A DNA stretch of 64,000 nt from Porticoccus sp963974675 (GTDB lineage: Bacteria > Pseudomonadota > Gammaproteobacteria > Pseudomonadales > Porticoccaceae). The translations under genes were made by a program, and so were the position numbers. This document shows, piece by piece, positions 16,059-24,564 of the stretch (within the stretch, counting starts at the first letter, position 1; the number at the start of each line of letters is the position of its first letter). The notes beneath the pieces are model-generated. The model ran no database searches and was not told the DNA's origin. It saw nothing but the letters and a program-made list of their open reading frames with translations. Where the stretch lies: contig CAXBDQ010000004.1 of assembly GCA_963974675.1 (NCBI GenBank), positions 1 through 64,000 on the forward strand, in the 5' to 3' direction.

Positions 16059-16582
16059 GTATTATCCTGGCTATTTTATTGGGAGGACTGTTTGGTTTTG
16101 TTCTACAACGTGTGGGTGCCGCAGACCCACAAAAGATTATAGGCATGCTGACGCTTACCGATCTTCACCTGATGAAAGCTATCCTCATGGCCGTGGGGCT
16201 ATCTTCTGGCCTATTATTTACTGGCTTGTCTTTGGGATGGATAGACCCCGGCCACATTGACATTAAACCCATGTACACCGGCGTGATGATTGGCGGAGGG
16301 CTACTCGGTATCGGTTGGGCTGTTTCAGGCTATTGCCCGGGAACAGGTATTGTTGCCTCCGGTGCTGGCCGTAAAGATGCATGGGTCTTTGTACTGGGCG
16401 GTTTAGTCGGCACGGGTTTGTTTGCTCTCAGCTATAGCGGTTTAAAAGAGTCCTTTTTGTTTGATTCGCTTCTCGGTGGAAAAACTGCTTTGGCGAGTAC
16501 CGGCGATAACTTAGTAGTTGCATGGGTGATCGCTATAGTTATGTTGATAATGGCAACATTGATCAAGCAACGTTATCGGTAG
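16055..16582 (+). CDS. YeeE/YedE family sulfur transporter, second half
   Basis: 175-residue integral membrane protein, second half of the split YeeE/YedE transporter. It starts with GGLFGFVLQRVGAADPQKI, typical of the second module, and carries the conserved GWAVSGYCPGTGIVASGAGRKDAW with the functional cysteine at about 95. It has four to five TM helices. Translation is coupled to the first half by an ATGA overlap. Downstream lies an inverted repeat before the convergent CorA-like gene. Fused versions (about 350-400 residues) exist in other bacteria and have the two modules in this order. Confidence 0.88.
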   Translation: MSIILAILLGGLFGFVLQRVGAADPQKIIGMLTLTDLHLMKAILMAVGLSSGLLFTGLSLGWIDPGHIDIKPMYTGVMIGGGLLGIGWAVSGYCPGTGIVASGAGRKDAWVFVLGGLVGTGLFALSYSGLKESFLFDSLLGGKTALASTGDNLVVAWVIAIVMLIMATLIKQRYR

Positions 16583-16595
16583 AGGCTTGCTAAAG

Positions 16596-16632
16596 AGGTG
16601 AAGGATGAGGGCTGCATCCACAACCTTCACCT
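16596..16632. terminator. Inverted repeat between convergent yeeE/yedE and corA-like genes
   Basis: AGGTGAAGG ... CCTTCACCT, 9-bp perfect outer stem enclosing 19 nt. It sits between convergent stop codons. No T run follows, so it is a weak candidate for a bidirectional terminator. Confidence 0.45.
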
Positions 16633-16658
16633 GTCATGCCAGATAAATCAAATGTGCC

Positions 16659-17630
16659 TTAGAGCCATTTCCTATGCCTGAAGAAAAGGAACAAGCAGGT
16701 TACTGTTGACCCCATGACACCGAGCAGAACGAAATAGGAATATTTCCAATGAAGTTCGGGCATATGATCAAAGTTCATTCCGTAGAGCCCCACCATAAAA
16801 CTTAATGGAACAAATATAGCGGTAATAACAGTGAGAATACGCATCGTGTCATTTAATCGATGTGAGCTAATAGAGATATAGCCATCGATTAAATCTCCAC
16901 AAGTTTCATAATACATAGAGGACAAGCTCAATAATCGCTCGCAACGATCATAAACATCTCTCAAGGCATGGCGAAGTTCTGAGTCGTAGTCTTGACTGTG
17001 AAGCTTGATCTCATTTTGAACAATCGTGTGAAATAATTTTTCGTGGTAATTAAATACACGCCTCAGGTTTAGAAGCCTTGACCGATAACCTACCAATGCT
17101 CGCATCGCAAGATCAGGGTTATGCCCTAGAAGGTCTTCCTCCGCATCGTTTAGTACATTTTCAAAACCCAGCACAGCCTCCAGATAACGCCCCGCAGAAT
17201 AATGAATTATTTTGGTTAAAAGCAGCGAGGGTTTTTTAAGCAAGGACGCGATATCAGAATCAGTCCAATATTGATTAATACTGAGTGAGGCACCACGATG
17301 CACAGTAACCAACAAATTAACTCCAACAAAAAAACCTATTTGCTGGGGGTCGAGACTCATATCATCACTGATATGGGTTAATCCGCGAAACAATACAAAG
17401 GTATCATTTTCGAATTCCTCAATTTTTGGCGGATGGCGTTTACGCTGAGCATCTTTAATAGCCAGCTTGTGACAACCCATGGACAACAGAAGCTCAACCT
17501 CATGCTCCTGAAGGTCACCTTCTATATCCAGCCATAAATAACTCGTCTTATCTTGCTTCCATTGATCAACTAATAGTTGATCTCCACCGGTGACGATTGA
17601 ATCTTTTGATAGCAGTTGAGCACGGATCAT
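16659..17630 (-). CDS. CorA/ZntB-type divalent cation transporter
   Basis: 323-residue inner-membrane transporter of the CorA superfamily. A long cytosolic alpha/beta plus helical domain (about 1-255) leads to two C-terminal TM helices with the diagnostic GMN at 284-286 (VGLYGMNFDHMPEL). The pre-TM segment ILTVITAIFVPLSFMVG is typical of CorA/ZntB. Substrate may be Mg2+, Zn2+ or Co2+; the ending FRHRKWL (rather than KKKKWF) and overall form favour the ZntB-like branch, but this is not certain. Monocistronic, divergent from the MscS gene. Confidence 0.9.
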   Translation of the reverse strand: MIRAQLLSKDSIVTGGDQLLVDQWKQDKTSYLWLDIEGDLQEHEVELLLSMGCHKLAIKDAQRKRHPPKIEEFENDTFVLFRGLTHISDDMSLDPQQIGFFVGVNLLVTVHRGASLSINQYWTDSDIASLLKKPSLLLTKIIHYSAGRYLEAVLGFENVLNDAEEDLLGHNPDLAMRALVGYRSRLLNLRRVFNYHEKLFHTIVQNEIKLHSQDYDSELRHALRDVYDRCERLLSLSSMYYETCGDLIDGYISISSHRLNDTMRILTVITAIFVPLSFMVGLYGMNFDHMPELHWKYSYFVLLGVMGSTVTCLFLFFRHRKWL

Positions 17631-17745
17631 TTTTTGTCCACCATTTCGGAAAATAATAGAGGTTTAGTCGTATGGAAGAGAGTGGTAACCTCTGTTAATC
17701 ACAGCTTACAAAACAGATTCTAACAGTTTAGCGACGGTTAACTAT

Positions 17746-18600
17746 ATGAAAATAAACAAAGAATTTTTTCAGACCACCATTGTTCAGTTTGGTGATACGT
17801 CTGTAAGTCTAGCCGATTTAATTTATGCACCGATATTACTGTTGGCCGGTATTCTGTTTATTCGCTGGAGCGCAAAATTCATTCGTAGCCTGATGGCCAA
17901 GCAGGGGATGAATCCCAATTCGATCCAGGTCATATCGAGGGCGTATTTGATCATTGCTCTTTCAGTTTTAGTGATTAGCGCCCTGGACCTTATGAATGTG
18001 CCCTTGACTGCATTTGCCTTTATTTCCGGTGCCGTTGCTATTGGTTTTGGTTTTGGTGCACAGAATATTATTAATAATTTTATCAGCGGCTGGATATTAA
18101 TGTGGGAGCGTCCCATTCGAATTGGGGATTTTCTTGAAATTGGCGATACGACGGGAACGGTAGAATCTATTAACACTCGCTCGACCCAATTTAGGCGTGT
18201 CGATGGCGTGCACATGCTGATCCCCAACAGTTACTTACTTGAGAATATATTGGTCAATTGGACGTTAGTAGACAAGCTAACCCGAACAACCGTTAGGGTT
18301 GGCATTGCTTATGGCTCGCCGGTACGAAAAGCCGCTGAATTAATTGAGCTTGCCGCAAAGGAGCACCCTGATGTATTAAAAGATCCCGCGGCATCTGTTT
18401 TGTTTGAAGATTTTGGTGATAGTGCATTAATTTTTGATCTTCATATCTGGGTACATGCTTCTGCAGAACGCAGTTTACGAAAAATACGCAGTGATCTTCG
18501 CTACAAAATTGATGATCTGTTTCATGAAAATGATATTGTTATCGCCTTTCCCCAGCGTGATATTCATCTTGATGGGGAAGTGGTTATAAAAAAATCCTAG
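17746..18600 (+). CDS. Small-conductance mechanosensitive channel MscS family
   Basis: 284-residue MscS-type channel releasing solutes on hypo-osmotic shock. Three TM segments are visible: about 22-42, 62-82 and the pore helix at about 92-125 (AFISGAVAIGFGFGAQNIINNFISGWILMWERPI). The beta domain carries the characteristic RIGDFLEIGDTTGTVESINTRSTQFRRVDG, and VHMLIPNSYLLENILVNWT and the C-terminal alpha/beta domain follow. The architecture and length match E. coli MscS (286 residues). Its stop codon lies inside a short palindrome (TCCTAGG...CCTAGGA, 18595-18621). Confidence 0.95.
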   Translation: MKINKEFFQTTIVQFGDTSVSLADLIYAPILLLAGILFIRWSAKFIRSLMAKQGMNPNSIQVISRAYLIIALSVLVISALDLMNVPLTAFAFISGAVAIGFGFGAQNIINNFISGWILMWERPIRIGDFLEIGDTTGTVESINTRSTQFRRVDGVHMLIPNSYLLENILVNWTLVDKLTRTTVRVGIAYGSPVRKAAELIELAAKEHPDVLKDPAASVLFEDFGDSALIFDLHIWVHASAERSLRKIRSDLRYKIDDLFHENDIVIAFPQRDIHLDGEVVIKKS

Positions 18601-18649
18601 GCAAAAAAAAATGTCCTAGGAAAGACCGCGAACGTTAACAAATTATTAA

Positions 18650-19036
18650 TCAATCCTCGCAAGGGGGTCGACTGTCCTCCATCAATTTATCCAATTTTAT
18701 TTGCGCTTGTTTTGGTTTTTCCAAATCCTGAACATCTAGCATTTCGCATTCATCTTTTTCCATTTGCTCAATGGTCACTGGATAAAACTTACAGTCATCT
18801 GGGCGATCGTAATAAATATCGCAGGTATATTTTTCTTGATTGGGTATTTTTCTTAACCAGGGGCACTGCTCTATTTGCTTCCCCGTTTTAGGGTCTATCC
18901 AGATTTTTCCATCACTGACAAACTGGTAGATATCGGGATTAAAAACTTCCCACAACTCTATTTCATTTTTTGAAACTGACAGGCCGCCATTGCTATATTT
19001 TACGCAGCATTTTCCGCATTGATTACAGTCTTTCAT
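18650..19036 (-). CDS. YkgJ family cysteine-cluster protein
   Basis: 128-residue protein of the YkgJ/UPF0153 family (PF03692), thought to bind a metal, Zn or Fe-S, through a conserved cysteine cluster. The N-terminal motif is CNQCGKCCVKYSNGG, followed by EIELWE, a central CPWL, and TCDIYYDRPDDCKFYPV. Start at 19036 (MKDCNQCG) is right at the motif, as in the family. Function unknown. Monocistronic, with divergent promoter space to the IsdG-like gene. Confidence 0.9.
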   Translation of the reverse strand: MKDCNQCGKCCVKYSNGGLSVSKNEIELWEVFNPDIYQFVSDGKIWIDPKTGKQIEQCPWLRKIPNQEKYTCDIYYDRPDDCKFYPVTIEQMEKDECEMLDVQDLEKPKQAQIKLDKLMEDSRPPCED

Positions 19037-19166
19037 CGTTACCGCTCAAGACAGCCAAACTGTCTCCCCCACAAAAAATCTTACGACCATTAAAACTACC
19101 CTTGCTATTAAATACCACTGTTCGATAATCACCGCCCCATAAGACATCAATCCACAAGGTAAAATT

Positions 19167-19472
19167 ATGTATTTGGCAATGAATCGCTTTCAGGTCAATG
19201 AAGGACGAGAAGATGACTTTATTGAGGTGTGGCGGAGCCGTGATTCTTTTTTGAATGAGGTTCCTGGCTTTAAATCATTCAATCTATTGCGTGGAAAAAC
19301 AGAGGATGGCATCACTCTGTTTTGCTCACATTCAATTTGGGACAGCAAGGTTGCTTTTGAAGACTGGACCCATTCGGAAGCTTTTCGCAAAGCCCATGCC
19401 GGTGCAGGAAAAACGTCCGAAGGTATCTATGCCGGCCACCCTAAATTAGAGTTGTTTGAAGCAGTTTTGTGA
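19167..19472 (+). CDS. IsdG-like antibiotic-biosynthesis-monooxygenase domain protein
   Basis: 101-residue ABM/dimeric alpha-beta barrel protein. By counting, it carries N6, W67 and H77, the spacing and identity of the catalytic Asn-Trp-His triad of IsdG/IsdI haem-degrading monooxygenases (N7/W67/H77 in IsdG). Sequence around them: AMNRFQV, FEDWTHSEAFRKAH. These enzymes open the haem ring to free iron. The family also includes non-haem quinol monooxygenases, so function is likely but not certain. Monocistronic; no haem-uptake genes adjoin it. Confidence 0.8.
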   Translation: MYLAMNRFQVNEGREDDFIEVWRSRDSFLNEVPGFKSFNLLRGKTEDGITLFCSHSIWDSKVAFEDWTHSEAFRKAHAGAGKTSEGIYAGHPKLELFEAVL

Positions 19473-19534
19473 AACCAGTATTGCTGGGCGACGGTTTGAA
19501 TACTGAGGTGAGCCCTTTAGCCTGGGTCTTACCC

Positions 19535-19768
19535 TTAATCGGACAAGAGCCTCATCAATATTTGTGCATGGTTTGCCGCTTCGATACCGAGATCTGTTAG
19601 ATAACCGCCATCCACATGATCTGTTAAACCTTTTTTGAAGAGCCTTGCCGCCGCTTCTACCACTTCTGGCGAGGCGTCATGAGCGTGGACTTTAATACCA
19701 CTGGCTACCGACTCAAGGTTGAATTGATTTAATAATTTAATTTCTTCTATTCTGTCATTTATATTCAA
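19535..19768 (-). CDS. TIGR02647 family small protein
   Basis: 77-residue conserved protein known from pseudomonads and relatives (TIGR02647), with the pattern LLNQFNLESVASGIKVHAHDASPE...AARLFKKGLTDHVDGGYLTDLGIEAANHAQIL. It looks like a small winged-helix or DNA-binding fold, but its function is not established. The likely start is TTG at 19768, with AAGGAAA about 7 nt upstream; no nearby ATG gives the full family N terminus. Transcribed alone. Confidence 0.85.
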   Translation of the reverse strand: MNINDRIEEIKLLNQFNLESVASGIKVHAHDASPEVVEAAARLFKKGLTDHVDGGYLTDLGIEAANHAQILMRLLSD

Positions 19769-20100
19769 AATTATTTCCTTTTCGTTGGAAGCACCAGGTT
19801 TATTTTTTTATTATCGATATTTTGTTATTATTTTTGGTAAAACCTCAGGCTTTAATTTTCAGTCTGCCTTTTCAGTTCCAGTACTCAGAACCTTTTATGT
19901 TTCATCTAAAATGCAGTAAACCATTAACCAAACAACTTGTCAGATTTTTTTACCTGCTCATTTTTTAAAAACCTCAACCCTAAAAACTCGCCTTAACTAT
20001 CAACTTTCTTACCATAGAGAAAAACACTTATTGGATTCCCCGTTGGCGATGGAACACAGAAAAACAGCTTGTAGATAAAGCCCTTGTTTAACCAAACATA
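19769..20100. other. AT-rich intergenic region
   Basis: 332 nt between the 3' end of rlmI and the 5' end of the TIGR02647 gene. Strongly AT-rich, with runs of T and A. It contains the RBS of the TIGR02647 gene at its left edge. No ORF, RNA gene or clear terminator hairpin was recognised. Confidence 0.7.
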
Positions 20101-21309
20101 TTAGCTTTCTAAGTCTCTGGCGAAAATGGCTTTTAAGTAATTTGTCTCGGGTATCGCTGGATGAATTGGGTGGTCTGGCCCCTGCCCACCCAGAGAGAAT
20201 ACCTGCAGCTGACGATGGCGATGAGCCGCTGCCGTTTTGACTACCTCCATCAACATTGGCTGGGACAAATGCATCGAGCAAGATGCCGACACCAAAATCC
20301 CGCCGGGTGACAATAGCCTCAACGCCAGCTGGTTAGCCTGGTGGTAAGCTTTTTCTCCCTGACGTTGATCTTTCTTACGTTTAATAAAGGCCGGGGGGTC
20401 CAATACTACGACATCAAATATTTGCCCTGCATCAACTAAGGCTTTCATAATGTCGTTAGCTTTGCCCTGCAAACAAGAAAATGGGCCGAGGTAATCATTT
20501 AATTCAGCATTCTGTTGCGCTAGGTCTAAGGCATCACCTGAGGCATCAATACAGGTGACAGATTTGGCTCCCGCCACTGCCGCCTGAACACCCCAACCAC
20601 CAACGTAGCTATAAACGTCTAACACCGTTTTGTCTTTGGACAGTTGCTGTAGCTGCTGGCGATTTATTCGGTGGTCGTAAAACCAGCCCGTTTTTTGGCC
20701 AGTCATAACGGGGGCCAGAAAACGTGTACCGTTTTCTTCCAGTTCGACCATATCGGGTACCTCTCCCGCTGCCACTTCAACGGCTTCAGGCAAGCCTTCC
20801 ATTTTGCGAAACGGCCCCTGATTTCGAAATAGAATACCTTTGGGAGAAAACACTTCATCCAAGGCGGCAACAACTTCGTCCCGGCGCTGATCCATACCCG
20901 TGGTCGTTAACTGAGCCGACAGGTAGTCACCAAAACGATCGACCACCAACCCCGGCAATAAATCTGAATCACCAAATATTGCGCGATAAAAGGGCTTAGA
21001 AAAACAAGCTTCGCGAAACTGTAGTGCTTGCTGTAGTCGATGAACCATCAGTGACTGATCGAGACATCTGCCTTGTTCTTGGCTATAGAGCCTGGCACAA
21101 ATGAGACTGCCCGGATTCACCACGGCCATAGCCACAAACTTACCGCTGGCATCCTCCACCACAACTTCACTGCCAGCAGGCATCGTCTTGAGGGGTGTCA
21201 CAGCTGTATCTACCTCATTGCTGTAAACCCACAAATGCCCGGCCCGCAAACGTCTGCCGGCGCCTTTGTTTAGACGTAACGATAAGAGCGGTGAGGATGA
21301 AGTGGACAT
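20101..21309 (-). CDS. rlmI: 23S rRNA (cytosine(1962)-C5)-methyltransferase RlmI
   Basis: SAM-dependent RNA methyltransferase of 402 residues. The N-terminal PUA domain (about 1-85: LRLNKGAGRRLRAGHLWVYSNEV...AVVNPGSLICARLYS) is followed by a Rossmann methyltransferase domain. That domain includes GWFYDHRINRQQL, VLDVYSYVGGWGVQAAVAGAKSVTCIDAS (SAM-binding), the VVVLDPPAFIKRKKDQ motif and an LVSASCSMHL motif with the likely catalytic cysteine. It methylates position 1962 of 23S rRNA in E. coli. It follows gcvH on the minus strand, separated by a good terminator, so it is probably transcribed separately. Confidence 0.92.
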   Translation of the reverse strand: MSTSSSPLLSLRLNKGAGRRLRAGHLWVYSNEVDTAVTPLKTMPAGSEVVVEDASGKFVAMAVVNPGSLICARLYSQEQGRCLDQSLMVHRLQQALQFREACFSKPFYRAIFGDSDLLPGLVVDRFGDYLSAQLTTTGMDQRRDEVVAALDEVFSPKGILFRNQGPFRKMEGLPEAVEVAAGEVPDMVELEENGTRFLAPVMTGQKTGWFYDHRINRQQLQQLSKDKTVLDVYSYVGGWGVQAAVAGAKSVTCIDASGDALDLAQQNAELNDYLGPFSCLQGKANDIMKALVDAGQIFDVVVLDPPAFIKRKKDQRQGEKAYHQANQLALRLLSPGGILVSASCSMHLSQPMLMEVVKTAAAHRHRQLQVFSLGGQGPDHPIHPAIPETNYLKAIFARDLES

Positions 21310-21350
21310 GCTTTCTCCAAGGATATAGAAACAAACGTTTAGAAGGCCGA

Positions 21351-21380
21351 AATAAAAAGGCTGCCTTTTTGGCAGCCTTC
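21351..21380 (-). terminator. Rho-independent terminator of gcvH
   Basis: Stem AAGGCTGCC (21357-21365), loop of five, GGCAGCCTT (21371-21379). On the minus strand it is followed by TTTTTATTT. A strong intrinsic terminator 32 nt after the gcvH stop codon. Confidence 0.85.
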
Positions 21381-21411
21381 ATTAACAAAAACAAAACCGG
21401 TGCGTCGAGGG

Positions 21412-21801
21412 TTAGTCGTCTTCAGAAACTGCTTCGTAGCCTGTCGCATCCAACAAACCTTCCAGCTCAGAAGGATCAGACATTTTTACTTTAAAAAACC
21501 AACCGTCATCATAAGGTGAGCTATTAATAGTTTCTGGTGCTTCTTCTAGCAGTTCATTGATGGCAACCACTTCACCGGAAACAGGGGAATAAATATCGGA
21601 GGCAGCTTTTACAGACTCGACAACACCCGCTTCTTCTCCAGCATTAACCGTCGTACCGACTTCTGGCAGCTCCACATAAACCACGTCACCCAGACTATCT
21701 TGTGCATGGTCGCTGATGCCTACAGATACTATGCCATCACCTTCATCGCAAGCCCATTCGTGGCTGGCAGCATATTTCAAATTGGATGGAGTTGCGCTCA
21801 T
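21412..21801 (-). CDS. gcvH: Glycine cleavage system H protein
   Basis: Lipoyl carrier of the glycine cleavage complex, 129 residues, shuttling the aminomethyl group between P, T and L proteins. The lipoylation lysine is K65 in GVVESVKAASD. SHEWA near the N terminus, VGISDHAQDSLGDVVYVELPEVG, NSSPYDDGWFFKVK and an acidic C terminus are all typical. In E. coli gcvH sits between gcvT and gcvP downstream of ubiI; here it follows ubiI but neither gcvT nor gcvP is present in the window. Confidence 0.97.
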   Translation of the reverse strand: MSATPSNLKYAASHEWACDEGDGIVSVGISDHAQDSLGDVVYVELPEVGTTVNAGEEAGVVESVKAASDIYSPVSGEVVAINELLEEAPETINSSPYDDGWFFKVKMSDPSELEGLLDATGYEAVSEDD

Positions 21802-21957
21802 TGTTGTGTCCTCACCTTTAGCACTTAAAGCCGTGTGCTTACATTAAAACAACACCGCCTAAAACAGCCGCGATTCTAAACCTGATTGCCCTCAAACTAA
21901 AGGGGCGGATGATGACTTCACGATAAATCTATTGAAATATCTACCTAACGCCAAGCT

Positions 21958-23211
21958 CTAAAGCAGGCCCATAGCTTGGCGAATAACTAAGTTTTTTATA
22001 GGGCCGAGCCGATTCACTGCACTCATGCCATCGTTGCGCAGCAATCGAACAGGGAGAGACTGGTCTTCAAACAATCGCTTAAAGCCTTCCATCACTGCCA
22101 TAGTGCCCAAATTATGTGGTTTGCGGCGACGCTGGTAACGTTGCAATGTCGACATATCGCCGGGAGACAGCCCTCGATTTACTGCGCGCTCAACCTCTTC
22201 TACCAAAGCAATCACATCTTGAAAACCAAGATTGACACCCTGTCCAGCCAGGGGATGAATGGTATGAGCGGCATCGCCCATTAATGCCACCCCCGGAACC
22301 ACATAATCCACGGCATGACGTTGTTTCAAAGGAATTTTGTAGCGCTTATCAACGGAAATTATTTTTCCCAAGCTACTACTGCCAGCTTGCTCCAATGCGG
22401 TACAGAACGCTGCATCATCCAAAGACATGAGCGATTCAGCCACATCCTCTTGTTGCGACCAGACAATAGAGCACTGGTGGCAATCACCGGATTCTGTTTG
22501 TAAGGGCAAAAAAGCCAAGGGACCATCGGGTAAAAACCGCTGCCTTGCTGTGAAATTATGATTTTTTTCGGTGGTTACCGTAGTAACAATGGCATGGTGA
22601 CCATAATCCCATTCTCGCAACTGTAAGCCACAGAGTTCGCGTACTTTAGATTGAGCACCATCTGCTGCGGCTAAAAGCTTTGTTGAGACAACAGAACCAT
22701 CGTCCAGTGAAATAGCGATTCCTTCTTCGTCACCACGCGCTCGCCCTTCTACTGGCTTCCTATCGAGACCCACGACTTTTGCAGGACACAACAGTTCCAC
22801 ATTTTCCAATTCGTCTAGCCGTTGTAATAAGCTTTCAACAATTAATGCATTTTCAACAATATGTCCAAGGCTGGGCTGGCGTACTTCGGCACAATCAAAT
22901 TCAATATGTCCGGTGCCATCGGCTTCCCAGACTTCCATGCGCTGATAAGGGCAGACACGCTGCTGGGCAATATGCTCCCAGACGCCAACCGTCTCCAATA
23001 ATTGTCGGGATGGTTCTGTCAGTGCAACAACCCGTGGGTCAAAAGTTTTTGAAAGATCAGGCATTTGAAAGGGGCGTGCTTCCAAAACGGCGATACGAAG
23101 TTTTTTGCCATTTTCCGAGGTAGCCAGTTCTTTCGTGGCCAATAGCGCAGCAAAGGCCGCGCCCACCATACCGGCACCTGCCACAACAACATCGTATTGA
23201 TGATCAGCCAT
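21958..23211 (-). CDS. ubiI: FAD-dependent ubiquinone-biosynthesis hydroxylase, UbiI/VisC-like
   Basis: Flavin monooxygenase of 417 residues in the UbiH/UbiF/VisC family, introducing a ring hydroxyl in aerobic ubiquinone synthesis at the membrane-associated Ubi complex. FAD motif DVVVAGAGMVGAAFAALLA (7-25), FDPRVVALTEPSRQLLE, and the second FAD motif VALMGDAAHTIHPLAGQGVNLGFQDV (about 313-338). Gene order pepP-ubiH-this gene matches pepP-ubiH-ubiI in enterobacteria and pseudomonads, so UbiI (C5) is preferred; UbiF-type specificity cannot be excluded. Overlaps ubiH by 8 nt. Confidence 0.88.
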   Translation of the reverse strand: MADHQYDVVVAGAGMVGAAFAALLATKELATSENGKKLRIAVLEARPFQMPDLSKTFDPRVVALTEPSRQLLETVGVWEHIAQQRVCPYQRMEVWEADGTGHIEFDCAEVRQPSLGHIVENALIVESLLQRLDELENVELLCPAKVVGLDRKPVEGRARGDEEGIAISLDDGSVVSTKLLAAADGAQSKVRELCGLQLREWDYGHHAIVTTVTTEKNHNFTARQRFLPDGPLAFLPLQTESGDCHQCSIVWSQQEDVAESLMSLDDAAFCTALEQAGSSSLGKIISVDKRYKIPLKQRHAVDYVVPGVALMGDAAHTIHPLAGQGVNLGFQDVIALVEEVERAVNRGLSPGDMSTLQRYQRRRKPHNLGTMAVMEGFKRLFEDQSLPVRLLRNDGMSAVNRLGPIKNLVIRQAMGLL

Positions 23212-24517
23212 TATTTGTCCCGATAGTATTTTGCCTTGGGGGTTTTAATGAAGAGGGAGCCGCCAATGTAGTTCCTTTTGTCTCAAGCCCCATGCCCAAT
23301 CGAGCAAATTGGTGTCTGAATAACGGTACCGTGTCCAGAGCCAGCAGCCCCAGATTCCGCGCTAACGCTACTGGCGACGCCCCTATACCGAACACTTTGG
23401 GCAGCAGGTCACTGAGTAAAATGGTTTGTTCTTGGTCGGACTGCTGTTGGTCTAGATAAGATTGTAAAACCGGCAAGCTACCCAGCGCTGTATTATCTGA
23501 CGCGGCTAGTGCCAACTCATTGGCCAGTACGGCCACATCCCTCAACGCCAAATTGAAACCCTGCCCCGCCACGGGGTGCAATGAATGGGCAGCATTACCC
23601 ACGACCACAACATGGCTGCGAACTTGTTCATTGCTTGTAATCAACCGGATAGGGTAACTATGACGACTACCTACACGTTTGAACTGTCCCAGACGATGGC
23701 CAAAACGATCCTGTAACTCGGCAAGAAATATCTCTTCAGAGGCCGATACCATCTCAGCTGCTCGATTCGGAGGAAGCGTCCAAATTAACGCGACGCGATG
23801 CTCACCTTCAATCGGCTGTAGTGGCAACATAGCCATGGGCCCTGAATCAGTAAAACGTTCGTAGGCGATTCCACCATGATCTTTCGACAATGAAATATTA
23901 GCCACGACAGCCACCTGACCATAATCCTTGGTGGTGGCATCAATACCCAACATATCCCGGGTATGGGATTGTGCGCCATCGGCAATAACCAGTAGTTTTG
24001 TACTGACCTCTTGGCTTGTCTCAGCCCCTTCAACCGACATAGACAGCTGCATACCGCCCTGAACAGGACGAACCCCTATCACTTTTGCTGGGGCGACAAT
24101 TTCGATGTCCTCCGCCTGCTGCAACGCATCAACGAGCACGGCCCCAAGCCGCTGGTTTTCAACCACATAACCCAGTGCCGGTAACTTTTGTTCCGCCGCA
24201 TGCAACCGAACACTGCCAATATGCCCGCGATCTGACACATGAACATCGCGTATTTCGGCCAATGTCGGACACAGGTTCTGCCATAACCCCAGAATTTCAA
24301 AAATTTCACGACTACTATGGGACAAGGCCGTGGAGCGGGCATCAAAACTGGGCTGAAGCTCATCAGCTGTCGCCGCTGCCATCGGAAAAGCTTCGATCAC
24401 CTGAATTCGCCAACCGAGTTTTAGTGATGAAAGTAACAGTGCCAGACTGGCACCCACCATCCCGCCACCCACAATGGCAACATCGATCTGTTCTTTTGTT
24501 AATGACCGCTCTGACAT
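23204..24517 (-). CDS. ubiH: 2-octaprenyl-6-methoxyphenol hydroxylase UbiH
   Basis: FAD-dependent ring hydroxylase of aerobic ubiquinone biosynthesis, 437 residues. DVAIVGGGMVGASLALLL (12-29) binds the ADP part of FAD. FDARSTALSHSSREIFE and DVHVSDRGHIGSVRL are UbiH-type signatures, and VVVGNAAHSLHPVAGQGFNLALRDVA is the second FAD motif, with N in place of the usual D in GDAAH. It follows pepP by about 47 nt and overlaps ubiI, forming a ygfB-pepP-ubiH-ubiI operon. Confidence 0.92.
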   Translation of the reverse strand: MSERSLTKEQIDVAIVGGGMVGASLALLLSSLKLGWRIQVIEAFPMAAATADELQPSFDARSTALSHSSREIFEILGLWQNLCPTLAEIRDVHVSDRGHIGSVRLHAAEQKLPALGYVVENQRLGAVLVDALQQAEDIEIVAPAKVIGVRPVQGGMQLSMSVEGAETSQEVSTKLLVIADGAQSHTRDMLGIDATTKDYGQVAVVANISLSKDHGGIAYERFTDSGPMAMLPLQPIEGEHRVALIWTLPPNRAAEMVSASEEIFLAELQDRFGHRLGQFKRVGSRHSYPIRLITSNEQVRSHVVVVGNAAHSLHPVAGQGFNLALRDVAVLANELALAASDNTALGSLPVLQSYLDQQQSDQEQTILLSDLLPKVFGIGASPVALARNLGLLALDTVPLFRHQFARLGMGLETKGTTLAAPSSLKPPRQNTIGTNNG

Positions 24518-24564
24518 CTATTGGTTACTGCTGTTGCTAACTGTTCTGACGATCTTCGTCCCGA

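Noticed and set aside
18595..18621. Terminator at mscS stop codon (TCCTAGG/CCTAGGA)
   Set aside because: Only 7-bp stem with a long A-rich loop, no T tract; noted as a palindrome but not called as a terminator.
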